This document shows, in pieces, positions 43,227 to 52,541 of a DNA stretch of 64,000 nt. Both the position numbers and the translations under genes were made by a program. The stretch covers positions 124,001 through 188,000 of the forward strand of contig NZ_FZOS01000004.1 of the NCBI RefSeq assembly GCF_900188165.1, written 5' to 3'. Below the pieces are notes generated by a model. It saw only the letters and a program-made list of their open reading frames with translations. It was not told where the DNA came from and did not search any database. Within the stretch, counting starts at the first letter, position 1. Each line of letters begins with the position of its first letter. Source of the stretch: Edaphosphingomonas laterariae. Its GTDB lineage: Bacteria > Pseudomonadota > Alphaproteobacteria > Sphingomonadales > Sphingomonadaceae.

Positions 43227-45287
43227 ATGTCGCATCGCACCATTGCCCTTCTTTTCGCTGCTGCAACGGCCATCGCCGCACCGGGTTCCCTGCCGGCCGC
43301 CCCGGCCGAAGGCCCGTCGCGGGTTTTGCAGGGCGCCGATCTCTTTTCGCTCGAAGTCGCGGCCGATCCGCAGATCCGCCCCGATGGCGCGATGATCGCC
43401 TATGTCCGCCGCTCGAACGACGTGATGACCGACAAGGCCCGCGCGACGATCTGGCTGATCGACACGCGCACCGGCGTGCAGACGCCACTCGTCGCCGGCC
43501 CCGGATCGCACAGCCAGCCGCGCTGGTCGGCCGATGGCAAGAAGCTCGCTTATGTATCGACCGCCGATGGCGGCGGTGCGCAGCTTTACGTGCGCTGGAT
43601 GGACAATGGCGCCACCGCCCGTGTCACCGGTCTGCCGGACAGCCCCAGTTCGATCGCCTGGTCGCCCGATGGCCGCCAGATCGCTTATGTGATGACGGTG
43701 CCGGATGAAGGCATGAAGCTCGGCACCGCGCCGGCCAAGCCCGAAGGCGCGAAATGGGCGCCGCCGCTCGAGATCATTTCGTCGATCGTCTATCGCGCCG
43801 ATGGCGCCGGCTATCTGAAGCCCGGCCACGATCATCTGTTCGTCGTCGCGGCGGATGGCGGCGCGCCGCACCAGCTCACCTTCGGGCGGTTCAACGATAA
43901 TGGTCCCCTGTCGTGGACGCCCGATGGCGGGACGATCCTGTTCAGCGCCGATCGCAGCGAGAATTGGGAACGCGAACCCAATAATTCGGAAATCCACGCC
44001 GTCGATGTCGCCACCGGCGCGCTGACCGCACTGACCAGCCGGCTGGGCCCCGACGCCGCCCCCGCCGTATCGCCCGATGGCAAGCGGATCGCCTATCTCG
44101 GCTTCGACGACAAATATCGCGGCTACGAAAATGCGATGGTCTATGTGATGGATCGCGACGGCGGCAACGCCCGCGCCATCTCCGCCTCGCTCGATCGCAG
44201 CGTGGATGATGTGCGATGGGCCGCCGACGGCCGTTCGCTCTACATCCAGTATGACGATCATGGCGCGTCGCGCGTCGCCCGCATTGGGCTCGACGGCAAG
44301 CTTTCCAGCGTCGCCACCGGCCTCGCCGGCACCCAGCTCGACAGGCCTTATTCGGGCGGTGCATTCAGCGTCGCCAAGAATGGCGCGGTCGCCTTCACCA
44401 GCGGCGATCCGCAGCGTCCCGCCGATATTTCGATCGCGCAGGGCAGCAAGGCGCGGCAGTTGACGCGGCTCAACGACGTGCTGCTCGGCGGCAAGACGCT
44501 GGGCGCGGTCCGCCATCTGCCGGTCAAGGCCGCCGACGGCCGCGCGGTCGATGCCTGGCTCGTCCTGCCGCCCAATGCCAATCCGGCGAAGAAATATCCG
44601 CTGATCCTCGAAATCCACGGCGGCCCCTTCGCCGCTTATGGCCCCGCCTTCGCCACCGACAACCAGCTTTATGCGGCGGCCGGCTATGCCGTGCTCTACG
44701 TCAATCCGCGCGGCAGCACGTCTTACGGCGCGGAATTCGCCAACCTGATCCACCACGCTTATCCGGGCGACGATTATGGGGATCTGATGGCAGCGGTCGA
44801 TACCGCGATCGGCACCGGATCGATCGACCCGGACAATCTGTTCGTCACCGGCGGATCGGGCGGCGGCGTGCTCACCGCCTGGATCGTCGGCAAGACCGAT
44901 CGTTTCAAGGCCGCCGCCACGCAGAAACCGGTGATCGACTGGACCAGCTTCGTGCTGACCGCCGACAACACGCCGTTCTTCGCCAAATATTGGTTCGGCA
45001 AGATGCCGTGGGAAGACCCGCAGGGCTATTGGGCGCGATCGCCTTTGTCGCTGGTCGGCAACGTCAAGACGCCCACCCTCGTCGTCGTCGGCAGCGAGGA
45101 TTATCGCACCCCGGTCAGCGAGTCCGAGCAATATTATTCGGCGCTCCAGTTGCGCGGCGTGCCGACGGCGCTGGTGAAGGTGCCGGAAGCGTCGCACGGC
45201 GGCATTGCCGCCCGCCCGTCGCAATCGGCGGCCAAGGCGTCAGCGATCATCGCCTGGTTCGACAAGTATCGGAACGCGGCCAAATGA
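43227..45287 (+). CDS. S9 family prolyl oligopeptidase, exported
   Basis: The 686-residue protein has a signal peptide (MSHRTIALLFAAATAIAAPGSLPAAPA), a WD40-like beta-propeller with repeats such as QPRWSADGKKLAYVS and SIAWSPDGRQIAYVM, and a C-terminal alpha/beta-hydrolase. The nucleophile Ser is in TGGSGGGVLTAW, the Asp in VGSEDYRTPVS and the His in EASHGG. It cleaves short peptides in the periplasm. The start at 43227 begins the signal peptide. Confidence 0.93.
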   Translation: MSHRTIALLFAAATAIAAPGSLPAAPAEGPSRVLQGADLFSLEVAADPQIRPDGAMIAYVRRSNDVMTDKARATIWLIDTRTGVQTPLVAGPGSHSQPRWSADGKKLAYVSTADGGGAQLYVRWMDNGATARVTGLPDSPSSIAWSPDGRQIAYVMTVPDEGMKLGTAPAKPEGAKWAPPLEIISSIVYRADGAGYLKPGHDHLFVVAADGGAPHQLTFGRFNDNGPLSWTPDGGTILFSADRSENWEREPNNSEIHAVDVATGALTALTSRLGPDAAPAVSPDGKRIAYLGFDDKYRGYENAMVYVMDRDGGNARAISASLDRSVDDVRWAADGRSLYIQYDDHGASRVARIGLDGKLSSVATGLAGTQLDRPYSGGAFSVAKNGAVAFTSGDPQRPADISIAQGSKARQLTRLNDVLLGGKTLGAVRHLPVKAADGRAVDAWLVLPPNANPAKKYPLILEIHGGPFAAYGPAFATDNQLYAAAGYAVLYVNPRGSTSYGAEFANLIHHAYPGDDYGDLMAAVDTAIGTGSIDPDNLFVTGGSGGGVLTAWIVGKTDRFKAAATQKPVIDWTSFVLTADNTPFFAKYWFGKMPWEDPQGYWARSPLSLVGNVKTPTLVVVGSEDYRTPVSESEQYYSALQLRGVPTALVKVPEASHGGIAARPSQSAAKASAIIAWFDKYRNAAK

Positions 45288-45313
45288 TCGGCGCGAAGTA
45301 ACTGGCATCCCCT

Positions 45314-45344
45314 TCCGGGGCGGGTTAGACCGTCCCGCCCCGGA
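45314..45344 (+). terminator. Hairpin between the S9 peptidase and dienelactone hydrolase genes
   Basis: A perfect 11-bp stem TCCGGGGCGGG / CCCGCCCCGGA with a 9-base loop. It has no T-run and abuts the ribosome site of the next gene, so it may terminate weakly or modulate translation. Confidence 0.5.
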
Positions 45345-45355
45345 GGGAGAGTGAG

Positions 45356-46237
45356 ATGACCGACAAGGATCTCCATGCCCGCGCGATCGCGCTGCACGAC
45401 AGCTTCACCCACGACCATCATGACCGGCGGGCCTTTCTGGCCGATCTCACCAGGCTCGCCGGCAGCGCCGCCGCCGCCAACGCACTGGCCGCCGCGATCG
45501 CCGCCAATCCGGCGGCCGCCGCCATCATCCCGGCCGACGACACGCGCCTCAAGACCGGCACGACAAGCTGGAACACGGCCAACACCCGCAAGATGGCCGG
45601 ATATTGGGCCAGCCCCGCCAAGCCGGCCGGGCCGCTGCCAGCGGTGATCGTGATCCACGAAAATCGCGGCCTCAACGATCATATTCGCGATGTCGCCCGG
45701 CGGGTGGCGCTGGAAGGTTTCCACGCCATCGCGCCCGATTTCCTGTCCCCGGCAGGCGGCACGCCGGCTGACGAGGCGCAGGCGCGCGAAATGATCGGCA
45801 CGCTCGATCTCGCGGCCGCCGTGCAGGATGGCGCGGCCACGGTGCGCATGATCAAGGCCGACAAGAAGAGCAACGGCAAGGCCGGCGTCATCGGCTTCTG
45901 CTGGGGCGGCGCGATGACCAACCGGATCGCCGTCGCCGCCGGATCCGCGCTGGGCGCTGCGGTGCCCTATTACGGCCCCTGCCCCGATCCCGCCGAAGCC
46001 GCGAAGGTGAAGGCGCCCATGCTCCTCCAGTTCGCGGCCACCGATGATCGCGTCAACAAGACCGCCGAGCCGTGGATCGCCGCGCTCAAGGCCGCGAAGG
46101 TGCCGGTGCAGGCCTATTTCTACGAAGGCACCCACCATGCCTTCAACAACGACACCTCGGCCGAACGCTATAACAAGGCGGCGGCCGATCTGGCCTGGGG
46201 CCGCACGATCGCGTTCCTGAAGAAAAATCTGGCCTGA
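45356..46237 (+). CDS. Dienelactone hydrolase family protein
   Basis: The 293-residue protein has an N-terminal helical segment, then an alpha/beta-hydrolase with VIVIHENRGL, nucleophile Cys in VIGFCWGGAM, Asp in AATDDRVN and His in YEGTHHAFNND. The natural substrate is unknown. A GGAGGGAG ribosome site precedes the start. The final codons (KKNLA-stop) are partly duplicated just after the stop. Confidence 0.9.
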   Translation: MTDKDLHARAIALHDSFTHDHHDRRAFLADLTRLAGSAAAANALAAAIAANPAAAAIIPADDTRLKTGTTSWNTANTRKMAGYWASPAKPAGPLPAVIVIHENRGLNDHIRDVARRVALEGFHAIAPDFLSPAGGTPADEAQAREMIGTLDLAAAVQDGAATVRMIKADKKSNGKAGVIGFCWGGAMTNRIAVAAGSALGAAVPYYGPCPDPAEAAKVKAPMLLQFAATDDRVNKTAEPWIAALKAAKVPVQAYFYEGTHHAFNNDTSAERYNKAAADLAWGRTIAFLKKNLA

Positions 46238-46267
46238 AGAAGAATCTCGCCTGAAGGAGAATCCGAC

Positions 46268-46885
46268 ATGAACGGGCTTGTCTTCTACACCAACCCCCAG
46301 TCGCGCGGCCGGATCGTGCGCTGGATGCTCGAAGAGGTCGGCGCGCCCTACGAAACCCACATCGTCTCCTATGGCGCGGAGATGAAGGGGCCGGGCTATC
46401 TGGCGATCAACCCGATGGGCAAGGTGCCGGCGATCCGCCACGGCGAAACGATCGTCACCGAATGCGCCGCGATCTGCGCCTATCTTGCCGATAGCTTCCC
46501 CGCCGCCAGCCTTGCGCCGCCGCCTGCCGAGCGCGGAGACTATTATCGCTGGCTGTTCTTCGGCGCCGGCCCGGTGGAAGCCGCCGTGACAGACAAGGCG
46601 CTCAACGCGGTGCCGACCGCCGAACAGCGCGGCTTCGTCGGCTATGGCTGTTTCGAGGAGACGATCGCCAATCTCGAACGTCACCTCGCCGATCATGCCT
46701 ATTTCTGTGGCGATGCCTTCACCGCCGCCGACATCTACACCGGCTCGCAGATCGCCTGGGGCATGATGTTCAAGACGATCGACGAACGGCCCGTGTTCAA
46801 GGATTATGTCGCGCGCATCCACGGCCGCCCGGCCTATCGCCGCGCCACCGAACTCGACGACGCGGCCGCCACGCCCGCTGCCTGA
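46268..46885 (+). CDS. Glutathione S-transferase
   Basis: In the 205-residue protein, the N-terminal thioredoxin-like domain reads NGLVFYTNPQSRGRIVRWMLEEVGAPYE, with the VPAIRHGETIVTECAAICAYLAD glutathione site and a helical C-terminal domain (FTAADIYTGSQIAWGM). It conjugates or reduces using glutathione. AAGGAG precedes the ATG. It probably shares a transcript with the upstream hydrolase (30 bp gap). Confidence 0.9.
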   Translation: MNGLVFYTNPQSRGRIVRWMLEEVGAPYETHIVSYGAEMKGPGYLAINPMGKVPAIRHGETIVTECAAICAYLADSFPAASLAPPPAERGDYYRWLFFGAGPVEAAVTDKALNAVPTAEQRGFVGYGCFEETIANLERHLADHAYFCGDAFTAADIYTGSQIAWGMMFKTIDERPVFKDYVARIHGRPAYRRATELDDAAATPAA

Positions 46886-46931
46886 TCCAGGCGGGCGGCC
46901 CATCGCCAGCCTTCTCGCTACCCCGAAACGG

Positions 46932-46966
46932 AAAAGGCCCGGCGGATCGCTCCACCGGGCCTTTTC
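46932..46966. terminator. Bidirectional terminator between the GST and BI-1-like genes
   Basis: Inverted repeat AAAAGGCCCGG (46932-46942) / CCGGGCCTTTTC (46955-46966) has T-runs on both strands and sits between two convergent genes. Confidence 0.88.
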
Positions 46967-46987
46967 TTGTGCCTTCCGGCAGTTGGG

Positions 46988-47719
46988 TCAGTCGCGGTTG
47001 CCCATCAACTGCAGCAGGAAGGTGAACATGTTCACGAAGTCGAGGTAGAGCGACAGGGCGCCCATGATCACCGACTTGCCGACCATTTCCGTGCCGGCGA
47101 CGTAGAAATACATGCTCTTGATCTTCTGCGTGTCATAAGCGGTCAGGCCGGCGAAGATCAGCACGCCGAGGAAGCTGACCACCAGCGCCAGGCCGCTGGA
47201 CTGCAGGAAGATGTTGATCACGCTCGCCACCAGCAGGCCGACGACGCCCATGATCAGGAACGTGCCGAACGCCGACAGGTCACGCTTCGTGGTGTAGCCA
47301 TAGAGGCTGAGGCCCGCGAAGGCCGCCGCCGTGGCGAAGAAGGCCTGGGCGATATCGACGCCGCCATAGATCAGGAAGATCGTCGACATCGAAAGGCCCA
47401 TCACCGTCGCGAAGGCCCAGAACAGCGCCTGCGCCGCGAAGGTCGACAGCCGGTTGATGCCGAAGCTGAGCACCATCACGAAGGCGAGCGGGGCGAGGAT
47501 GATCAGCCAGCGCAGCGCGCCGCCCGAAAACACCACTTCCGCCGCGCCCGAGCGCGCGAACAGATAGGCGACGATGCCCGTCAGCAGGACGCCCGAAGCC
47601 ATGTAGTTGTAGACCGAAAGCATGTACGAGCGCAGCCCCGCGTCGATCGCGGCGTCGCGCGTGCCGGCCGCGGTCGGCCTCGCCGCGGCGGTCGTCCGGG
47701 GATCGGACCAGTTTGCCAT
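46988..47719 (-). CDS. Bax inhibitor-1 / YccA-like membrane protein
   Basis: The 243-residue protein has seven membrane helices and the BI-1 signature FLGVLIFAGLTAYDTQKIKSMY, ending SLYLDFVNMFTFLLQLMGNRD. The family forms pH-sensitive calcium leak channels or modulates FtsH. The start at 47719 is used; an in-frame ATG two codons upstream (47725) sits four bases from GGAG and is equally possible. Confidence 0.92.
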   Translation of the reverse strand: MANWSDPRTTAAARPTAAGTRDAAIDAGLRSYMLSVYNYMASGVLLTGIVAYLFARSGAAEVVFSGGALRWLIILAPLAFVMVLSFGINRLSTFAAQALFWAFATVMGLSMSTIFLIYGGVDIAQAFFATAAAFAGLSLYGYTTKRDLSAFGTFLIMGVVGLLVASVINIFLQSSGLALVVSFLGVLIFAGLTAYDTQKIKSMYFYVAGTEMVGKSVIMGALSLYLDFVNMFTFLLQLMGNRD

Positions 47720-47833
47720 CGTCATCAAACTCCGTATTTGCGGGCGAAGGTCGCACCGCTCCCCACCAATATCGGCGGATTGCCGATGGTTTTCAACGTG
47801 GCGGCCTTGTAACATGATATTACGGTTTCGCCC

Positions 47834-48382
47834 ATGCACCGCCTGTTCGTTGCCCTCCGCCCGCCCCGCGCCATGCGGGAACGCCTGCTCGGCCTGATGG
47901 GCGGCATCGCCGGCGCGCGCTGGCAGGATGACAGCCAGTTGCACCTCACCCTGCGCTTTATCGGCGAAGTCGATCGCCACATGGCCGAAGACGTCGCGGC
48001 CGCACTCGGCACGGTCCACCATCCCCGCTTCGCGCTCACGCTCGACGGGCTCGGCCAGTTCGGCCGTGGCGGCCGCATCGATACACTCTGGGCCGGCGTC
48101 ACCCCGCATGACGCGGTGACGGCGCTCCACAACAAGGTCGATCAGGCGCTCGCCCGCGTCGGCGTGGCGCCGGATACGCGCGCCTTCCTGCCGCACATCA
48201 CCATCGCCCGCTTCGGCCGCAAGTCCGGCCCGGCGGACGCGATGCTGGCCCAAGCCGCCGGCCTTGCCAGCGAGCCGATGGAAATGACGGATTTCTGCCT
48301 CTACGAAAGCCATCTCAGCAGCGAAGGCGCGCTTTACGAGATCGTCAATCGCTACCCGCTGGCTGAACCGCCAACCGCCTGA
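47834..48382 (+). CDS. thpR: RNA 2',3'-cyclic phosphodiesterase
   Basis: The 182-residue 2H phosphoesterase has the two signature motifs LHLTLRFIG and PHITIARFG, each carrying the catalytic HxT. It opens 2',3'-cyclic phosphates and can ligate tRNA halves in vitro. It is divergent from the BI-1-like gene. Confidence 0.92.
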   Translation: MHRLFVALRPPRAMRERLLGLMGGIAGARWQDDSQLHLTLRFIGEVDRHMAEDVAAALGTVHHPRFALTLDGLGQFGRGGRIDTLWAGVTPHDAVTALHNKVDQALARVGVAPDTRAFLPHITIARFGRKSGPADAMLAQAAGLASEPMEMTDFCLYESHLSSEGALYEIVNRYPLAEPPTA

Positions 48383-48507
48383 TCGCGCAGGCCGGCCGGC
48401 GAAGCGGGCCATAGGTGGCGTGGATAGACCCCAATGAAGAACGACCGTCGGGTTTGGGGGAGGCAGACAGGACGCTCAGATGATCGCGTTGTCGGGGGGA
48501 GCGGACA

Positions 48508-48918
48508 TTAGGCTTGCGGGCTGCGAGTTCGAGAGCTGAGCACCTTCGCGATCACGATTGCCCCGATTGCCAACACAGATTCCCACTTCATAAGCGAACC
48601 GGTAACGCTTGCTATAACAGCCTCGTCCTTGAAGTTCAGATCGAGCAAAACAGAACGAAGCCAGCGAAGCACGTACCAAAAGCTCAAGGGTGCTAACCCG
48701 CAAAGCATTAACGCGGCCAAAAGCAAAAATATTGACCGAGTGCCTGCTATGATGGTTGCCACCAACCAGGCAAATATGAGCGGGAGTACGGCCAGAACCG
48801 TCCAGTAAGACGGTCCGCCGATGATCATGTCAGCGAGAGCTATCAGCAAAAATATCAAGCCCAGAACGCCCCAGAACTTGGGCACCCAAGACATCTGCCA
48901 AACTGAAGCTTTCCTCAT
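48508..48918 (-). CDS. Hypothetical membrane protein, lower GC
   Basis: The 136-residue protein has three to four hydrophobic helices (FWGVLGLIFLLIALADMII, WTVLAVLPLIFAWLVATIIAG, IFLLLAALMLCGLAPL, VLAIGAIVIAKVL). No family recognised. Base composition is clearly lower in GC than the flanking thpR and phosphatase genes, which suggests later acquisition. The start could also be the internal MSWVPKFWG. Confidence 0.55.
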   Translation of the reverse strand: MRKASVWQMSWVPKFWGVLGLIFLLIALADMIIGGPSYWTVLAVLPLIFAWLVATIIAGTRSIFLLLAALMLCGLAPLSFWYVLRWLRSVLLDLNFKDEAVIASVTGSLMKWESVLAIGAIVIAKVLSSRTRSPQA

Positions 48919-49029
48919 TCCCGTATATTGCCGCGGTGGGCCAATGTCCGCAATGTCGGCGCGTCCTGACAGGCAGGCTTCAGGCGGAAACCAACGACAG
49001 CGGCCGAGATACGGGCCTGTCCACGCCGC

Positions 49030-49503
49030 CTAGCCCTTCAGCCGATCCAGCAAGCCGCGCGCGCCGGCGGTCACGTCGGCCCAGGTCACGTCGAAGCCGG
49101 CATCGTCACCATAATAGGGATCGGCCACCGCCTCGCCTTCGCGGCCGGCGACATGATCGAGCAGCAGCGACAGTTCCGCGCTCGCATCCGCCGGCGCCAG
49201 CGCGCGGAGATCGGCGAAATTATTGGCATCCAGCGCCACGATATGGGTGAAATCGCGGAAGTCGTCCGGCGTCACCTGCCGCGCGCGATAGCCCGAAATG
49301 TCCACGCCGTGGCGCTTCGCCACCGCCTGCGCGCGCTTGTCGGGCGCATGGCCCAGATGCCAATCGCCGGTGCCGGCGGAATCTATCGTCACGTCCAGTC
49401 CGGCGCGCTCCGCTTCCTCGCGGAACGCCGCCTCAGCCAGCGGCGAACGGCAGATATTGCCCAGACAGACAAACAGCACGGCAGGCTTGGACTTTACGGA
49501 CAC
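49030..49503 (-). CDS. Low molecular weight protein-tyrosine phosphatase
   Basis: In the 157-residue protein, the active-site loop VLFVCLGNICRSP (CxxxxxRS) and the C-terminal general-acid aspartate in ADPYYGDD are intact. It dephosphorylates tyrosine or arginine residues and often regulates polysaccharide export. The GTG at 49503 has GGGAG six bases upstream, better than the earlier ATG. Confidence 0.92.
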   Translation of the reverse strand: MSVKSKPAVLFVCLGNICRSPLAEAAFREEAERAGLDVTIDSAGTGDWHLGHAPDKRAQAVAKRHGVDISGYRARQVTPDDFRDFTHIVALDANNFADLRALAPADASAELSLLLDHVAGREGEAVADPYYGDDAGFDVTWADVTAGARGLLDRLKG

Positions 49504-49584
49504 TTTGATCTCCCGGATAAGAACCAGCACTTAGGACAAAGCGGCGGCCAATAGAAGCCGCGCGACAGGGGGATGCGGCACGGC

Positions 49585-51204
49585 ATGGCGCAGACGGACA
49601 AACCCGCCGGCGGGGGCATGTATCGCTGGTACGTGCTCGGCCTGTTCACCGTCGTCTATGCCTTCAACTTCATCGATCGCCAGATCATCACCATCCTGGC
49701 GCCCTATCTGAAGGCGGATATGGGAATTACCGATGCGCAGGTCGGCCTGCTGTTCGGGACCGCCTTCGCCCTGTTCTACGCGCTGTTCGGCATCCCGCTC
49801 GCCAAGCTCGCCGATGGCTGGCACCGCGTGCGGACGCTGGCGATCGGGCTCGGTTTCTGGTCGGCGATGACGGCGATTTCGGGTACCGCCGTCAATTTCA
49901 CCCAATTGGCGCTGGCACGGGTCGGCGTCGGCGTCGGCGAAGCCAGTGCCTCGCCGGCGGCGGCATCGGTGCTGCTCGATTTCTTCCCCAAGGCGAAACG
50001 CGCCACCGCGCTCGCCATCTATATGAGCGGGATCTACATCGGCGCGGGCGCCTCGCTGATGATCGGCGGGCATATCGTCGGTTGGTGGGAAGCCGCCTAC
50101 CCGGTCAATCCGCCCTTCGGACTGGCGGGCTGGCAGGCTGCCTATTTCGCGGTCGGCATTCCCGGCCTGATCCTGGCGCTGCTGGTGGTGACGACCGTGC
50201 GCGAGCCGGTGCGCGGCGCAATCGACGGACATCCCCATCCGGGCGATCCCCACCCCTTCCGCGCCACCTTCGCCGAAATGGCGACAATGTTTCCGCCGTT
50301 CAGCCTGTTCAGTCTGAGGCGCAATGGTGGCGGCACCACCCAGATCGTCACCAACCTCGTCACCCTCGCCGCCTGCGCCGCCGCCGCCGCGCTCGTGATC
50401 GCATCCACCAACCAGTTGCTCGCGCCCGCGAAACGCGCGCTGATCGCCGATGTCGGCGGCCTCGCCATCACCACCAATCTCGTCCAGTGGGTCGCCATCG
50501 CGATCGGCGTTTACGCGACATGGAGCTGGATCCAGTCCGTCCGCCTGCGCGATCCTGTCGCGGCGCGGCTGCTGCTCGGCACGCCCAGCTTCTATTGCCC
50601 GGTCATCGCTGGCGGCCTCGTCAGCTATGGCAGCTACGGGCTCAGCACCTTCATCTTCGTCTATGGCAAGGAACATCTCGGCCTGCGCCCGGAAGATGGC
50701 TGGTATCTCGGCGCGATCGCGGCTGCGGCGGGCGGCATCGGCACCGGCCTGGGCGGGGTGATCGGCGATTGGGCGCGCCAGCGCCATCCATCGGGCCGGC
50801 TGTTCGTCGCGATCGCGGCTGCCGCGATCTCGGCCGGTTTCAGCGTCGCCCAATATAGCGTGGGCAGCATCACGCTGTTCTACGTGACCAACTTCTTCGC
50901 TTTGCTGTTCCTTACCCTGTGGCTCGGCCCGGTCGCGGCGACATTGCAGGATCAGGTGTTGCCGCGCATGCGCGGGCTGGCGATGGCGGTGCAGTTTCTC
51001 GGCGCCAACCTGATCGGCCTTGGCCTCGGACCCTACATCACCGGGTTGATCAGCGATGCGACGGGCGATCTGCGCCTCGCCATGCTGTGCGCGCTCGCGC
51101 CCGCGCCGATTGCCGTCCTGCTGTTTCTTGTCGGCGCGCGCCACCTGCCCGCCGCCGAAGCCACGCTGATCGAGCGGGCGCGGGCGGCGGGGGAAGCGAT
51201 CTGA
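49585..51204 (+). CDS. Spinster-like MFS transporter
   Basis: The roughly 540-residue protein has 12 or more membrane helices. Motifs: NFIDRQIITILAPYLKADMGITDAQVGLL, LADGWHRVRTLAIGLGFWS (MFS motif A region) and RVGVGVGEASASPAAASVLLDFFP. The spinster branch moves lipids or hydrophobic compounds; the substrate here is unknown. The ATG at 49573 abuts the purine run, so the ATG at 49585 is preferred, but both are possible. Confidence 0.9.
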   Translation: MAQTDKPAGGGMYRWYVLGLFTVVYAFNFIDRQIITILAPYLKADMGITDAQVGLLFGTAFALFYALFGIPLAKLADGWHRVRTLAIGLGFWSAMTAISGTAVNFTQLALARVGVGVGEASASPAAASVLLDFFPKAKRATALAIYMSGIYIGAGASLMIGGHIVGWWEAAYPVNPPFGLAGWQAAYFAVGIPGLILALLVVTTVREPVRGAIDGHPHPGDPHPFRATFAEMATMFPPFSLFSLRRNGGGTTQIVTNLVTLAACAAAAALVIASTNQLLAPAKRALIADVGGLAITTNLVQWVAIAIGVYATWSWIQSVRLRDPVAARLLLGTPSFYCPVIAGGLVSYGSYGLSTFIFVYGKEHLGLRPEDGWYLGAIAAAAGGIGTGLGGVIGDWARQRHPSGRLFVAIAAAAISAGFSVAQYSVGSITLFYVTNFFALLFLTLWLGPVAATLQDQVLPRMRGLAMAVQFLGANLIGLGLGPYITGLISDATGDLRLAMLCALAPAPIAVLLFLVGARHLPAAEATLIERARAAGEAI

Positions 51205-51208
51205 TCGA

Positions 51209-51757
51209 TCAGTTGGGCATCACCACGCCGCAGGCGATGCGGCCGCCGCTATTGCCGCTGGGATCGGTCTTGTAATCGTCCGGGCCGGCATGGATCACCA
51301 CCGCCGCGCCATCGGCGTCGAACAGCGGATGATCGCCGCCCGCCAGCCGCGTGCCCGGCAGGGTCACTTCCAGGCGGCCCGCGCCGTCGGTTCCGGCGAT
51401 AAGGTTGGGCAGATCGCCCCAATGCGGCCCGCCAGCGGCATCCTTGCCATGCACCATGTTGGTCGGGTTCCAGTGCCCGCCGGCCGTGGTGAAGCCCGGC
51501 GCCTCGCACTTGCCGGTCTGGTGGACATGCAAGCCGTGCGGGCCCGCCGGCAGGCCCCGGCCATCGACGACAAGGCGGATGCCGTCCGACATCTGGGTCA
51601 GCGTCGCGATGCCCATCGCCGTGCCATCCGGCCCCACCAGATTCGCGGTGGCGCTGGTCGTCGCCGGCACCTCGGGTGCCGTATCGGCGGAACCGCTGCT
51701 GGCGCAGGCGGCCAGCAGGCCGGCCGCCGCCAGCGGCGCGATCATCAGGTGGCGCAT
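51209..51757 (-). CDS. sodC: Copper/zinc superoxide dismutase, lipoprotein
   Basis: The 182-residue protein has signal peptide and lipobox GLLAAC, then metal ligands in HGLHVHQTGKCEAPGFTTAGGHWNP and the C-terminal GNSGGRIACGVV. The disulphide cysteines are present. It removes superoxide in the periplasm. AAGGGAG lies seven bases before the ATG at 51757. Confidence 0.95.
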   Translation of the reverse strand: MRHLMIAPLAAAGLLAACASSGSADTAPEVPATTSATANLVGPDGTAMGIATLTQMSDGIRLVVDGRGLPAGPHGLHVHQTGKCEAPGFTTAGGHWNPTNMVHGKDAAGGPHWGDLPNLIAGTDGAGRLEVTLPGTRLAGGDHPLFDADGAAVVIHAGPDDYKTDPSGNSGGRIACGVVMPN

Positions 51758-51852
51758 CGCATATCTCCCTTGCATGCTATCGAACCGGAAACGTAACGCT
51801 TGAAGCATAACGCCGGTTTCCCGCACGGGAAATGTGCTTGCGCCGAAAAGCC

Positions 51853-52134
51853 TTAGCGGAAGTTCTCCGCATAGGTGCGGATGCGCAGCTGCTTGGCCGC
51901 CGCCGGCACCACCGTGGTCTTCAGCCCCTGCGTGTCGGCATAGGCCCGGGCCGCGTCCAGCGACGGGAACACCAGGCTCACCTGCCCGCGCGTATCGCCC
52001 GATCCGGCCCAGCCGGTCAGCGGATCGGGACGCTTGGCTTCGGCGGGCTCATATTCGAGCACCCATTGCCCGGCGCGCGCGCGGCCGGACTGCATGGCAT
52101 TCTTGGTCCGCTGGTAGATGCGGGCGGCAGACAT
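51853..52134 (-). CDS. NDUFS4-like accessory subunit of respiratory complex I
   Basis: The 93-residue protein MSAARIYQRTKNAMQSGRARAGQWVLEYEP...PLTGWAGSGDT...LVFPSLDAARAYADTQGL matches the ETC complex I (NDUFS4/18-kDa) family, found in alphaproteobacteria and mitochondria. It stabilises the NADH-oxidising arm. It lies five bases after the ferredoxin gene. Confidence 0.92.
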   Translation of the reverse strand: MSAARIYQRTKNAMQSGRARAGQWVLEYEPAEAKRPDPLTGWAGSGDTRGQVSLVFPSLDAARAYADTQGLKTTVVPAAAKQLRIRTYAENFR

Positions 52135-52139
52135 GGGGA

Positions 52140-52457
52140 TCAATCCTCCGGGGCGATGACGACGCGCAGGCCGTCCAGCTCTTCAGTGAACGGGATCTGG
52201 CACGACAGGCGCGACGTGGCGGTGCGATGGTCCGAACTGTCGAGCAGATCGTTCTCATCGTCGCTCAAGGCGCCGAGCTTGTCGAAATCCTTGGGGTCGA
52301 TCTGGACGTGGCAGGTGGCGCAGGAGCAGCAGCCGCCGCAGAGCGCCAGCAGCTCGTCAAATCCGTTGTCCCGGATATTTTCCATCACCGACAGGCCCAC
52401 CTGGCCCTCGACGACCTTCTCTTCCCCTTCGCGCGTGACGACGAACAGCTTCGGCAT
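52140..52457 (-). CDS. 2Fe-2S ferredoxin
   Basis: In the 105-residue protein, four ligand cysteines lie in [15 protein letters not shown] (C40, C46, C49) and LSCQIP (C86), the adrenodoxin-type pattern. The family acts in iron-sulphur cluster assembly or P450 electron transfer. It is co-transcribed with the NDUFS4-like gene. Confidence 0.93.
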   Translation of the reverse strand: MPKLFVVTREGEEKVVEGQVGLSVMENIRDNGFDELLALCGGCCSCATCHVQIDPKDFDKLGALSDDENDLLDSSDHRTATSRLSCQIPFTEELDGLRVVIAPED

Positions 52458-52541
52458 TATGGCTTCTCCCCTCGCTTCCCGCGAGCCAGTTTCCGGGCGG
52501 CTATGTCCGTCCGGGCCAGCGAAATCAAGGGCGGACGCAAT

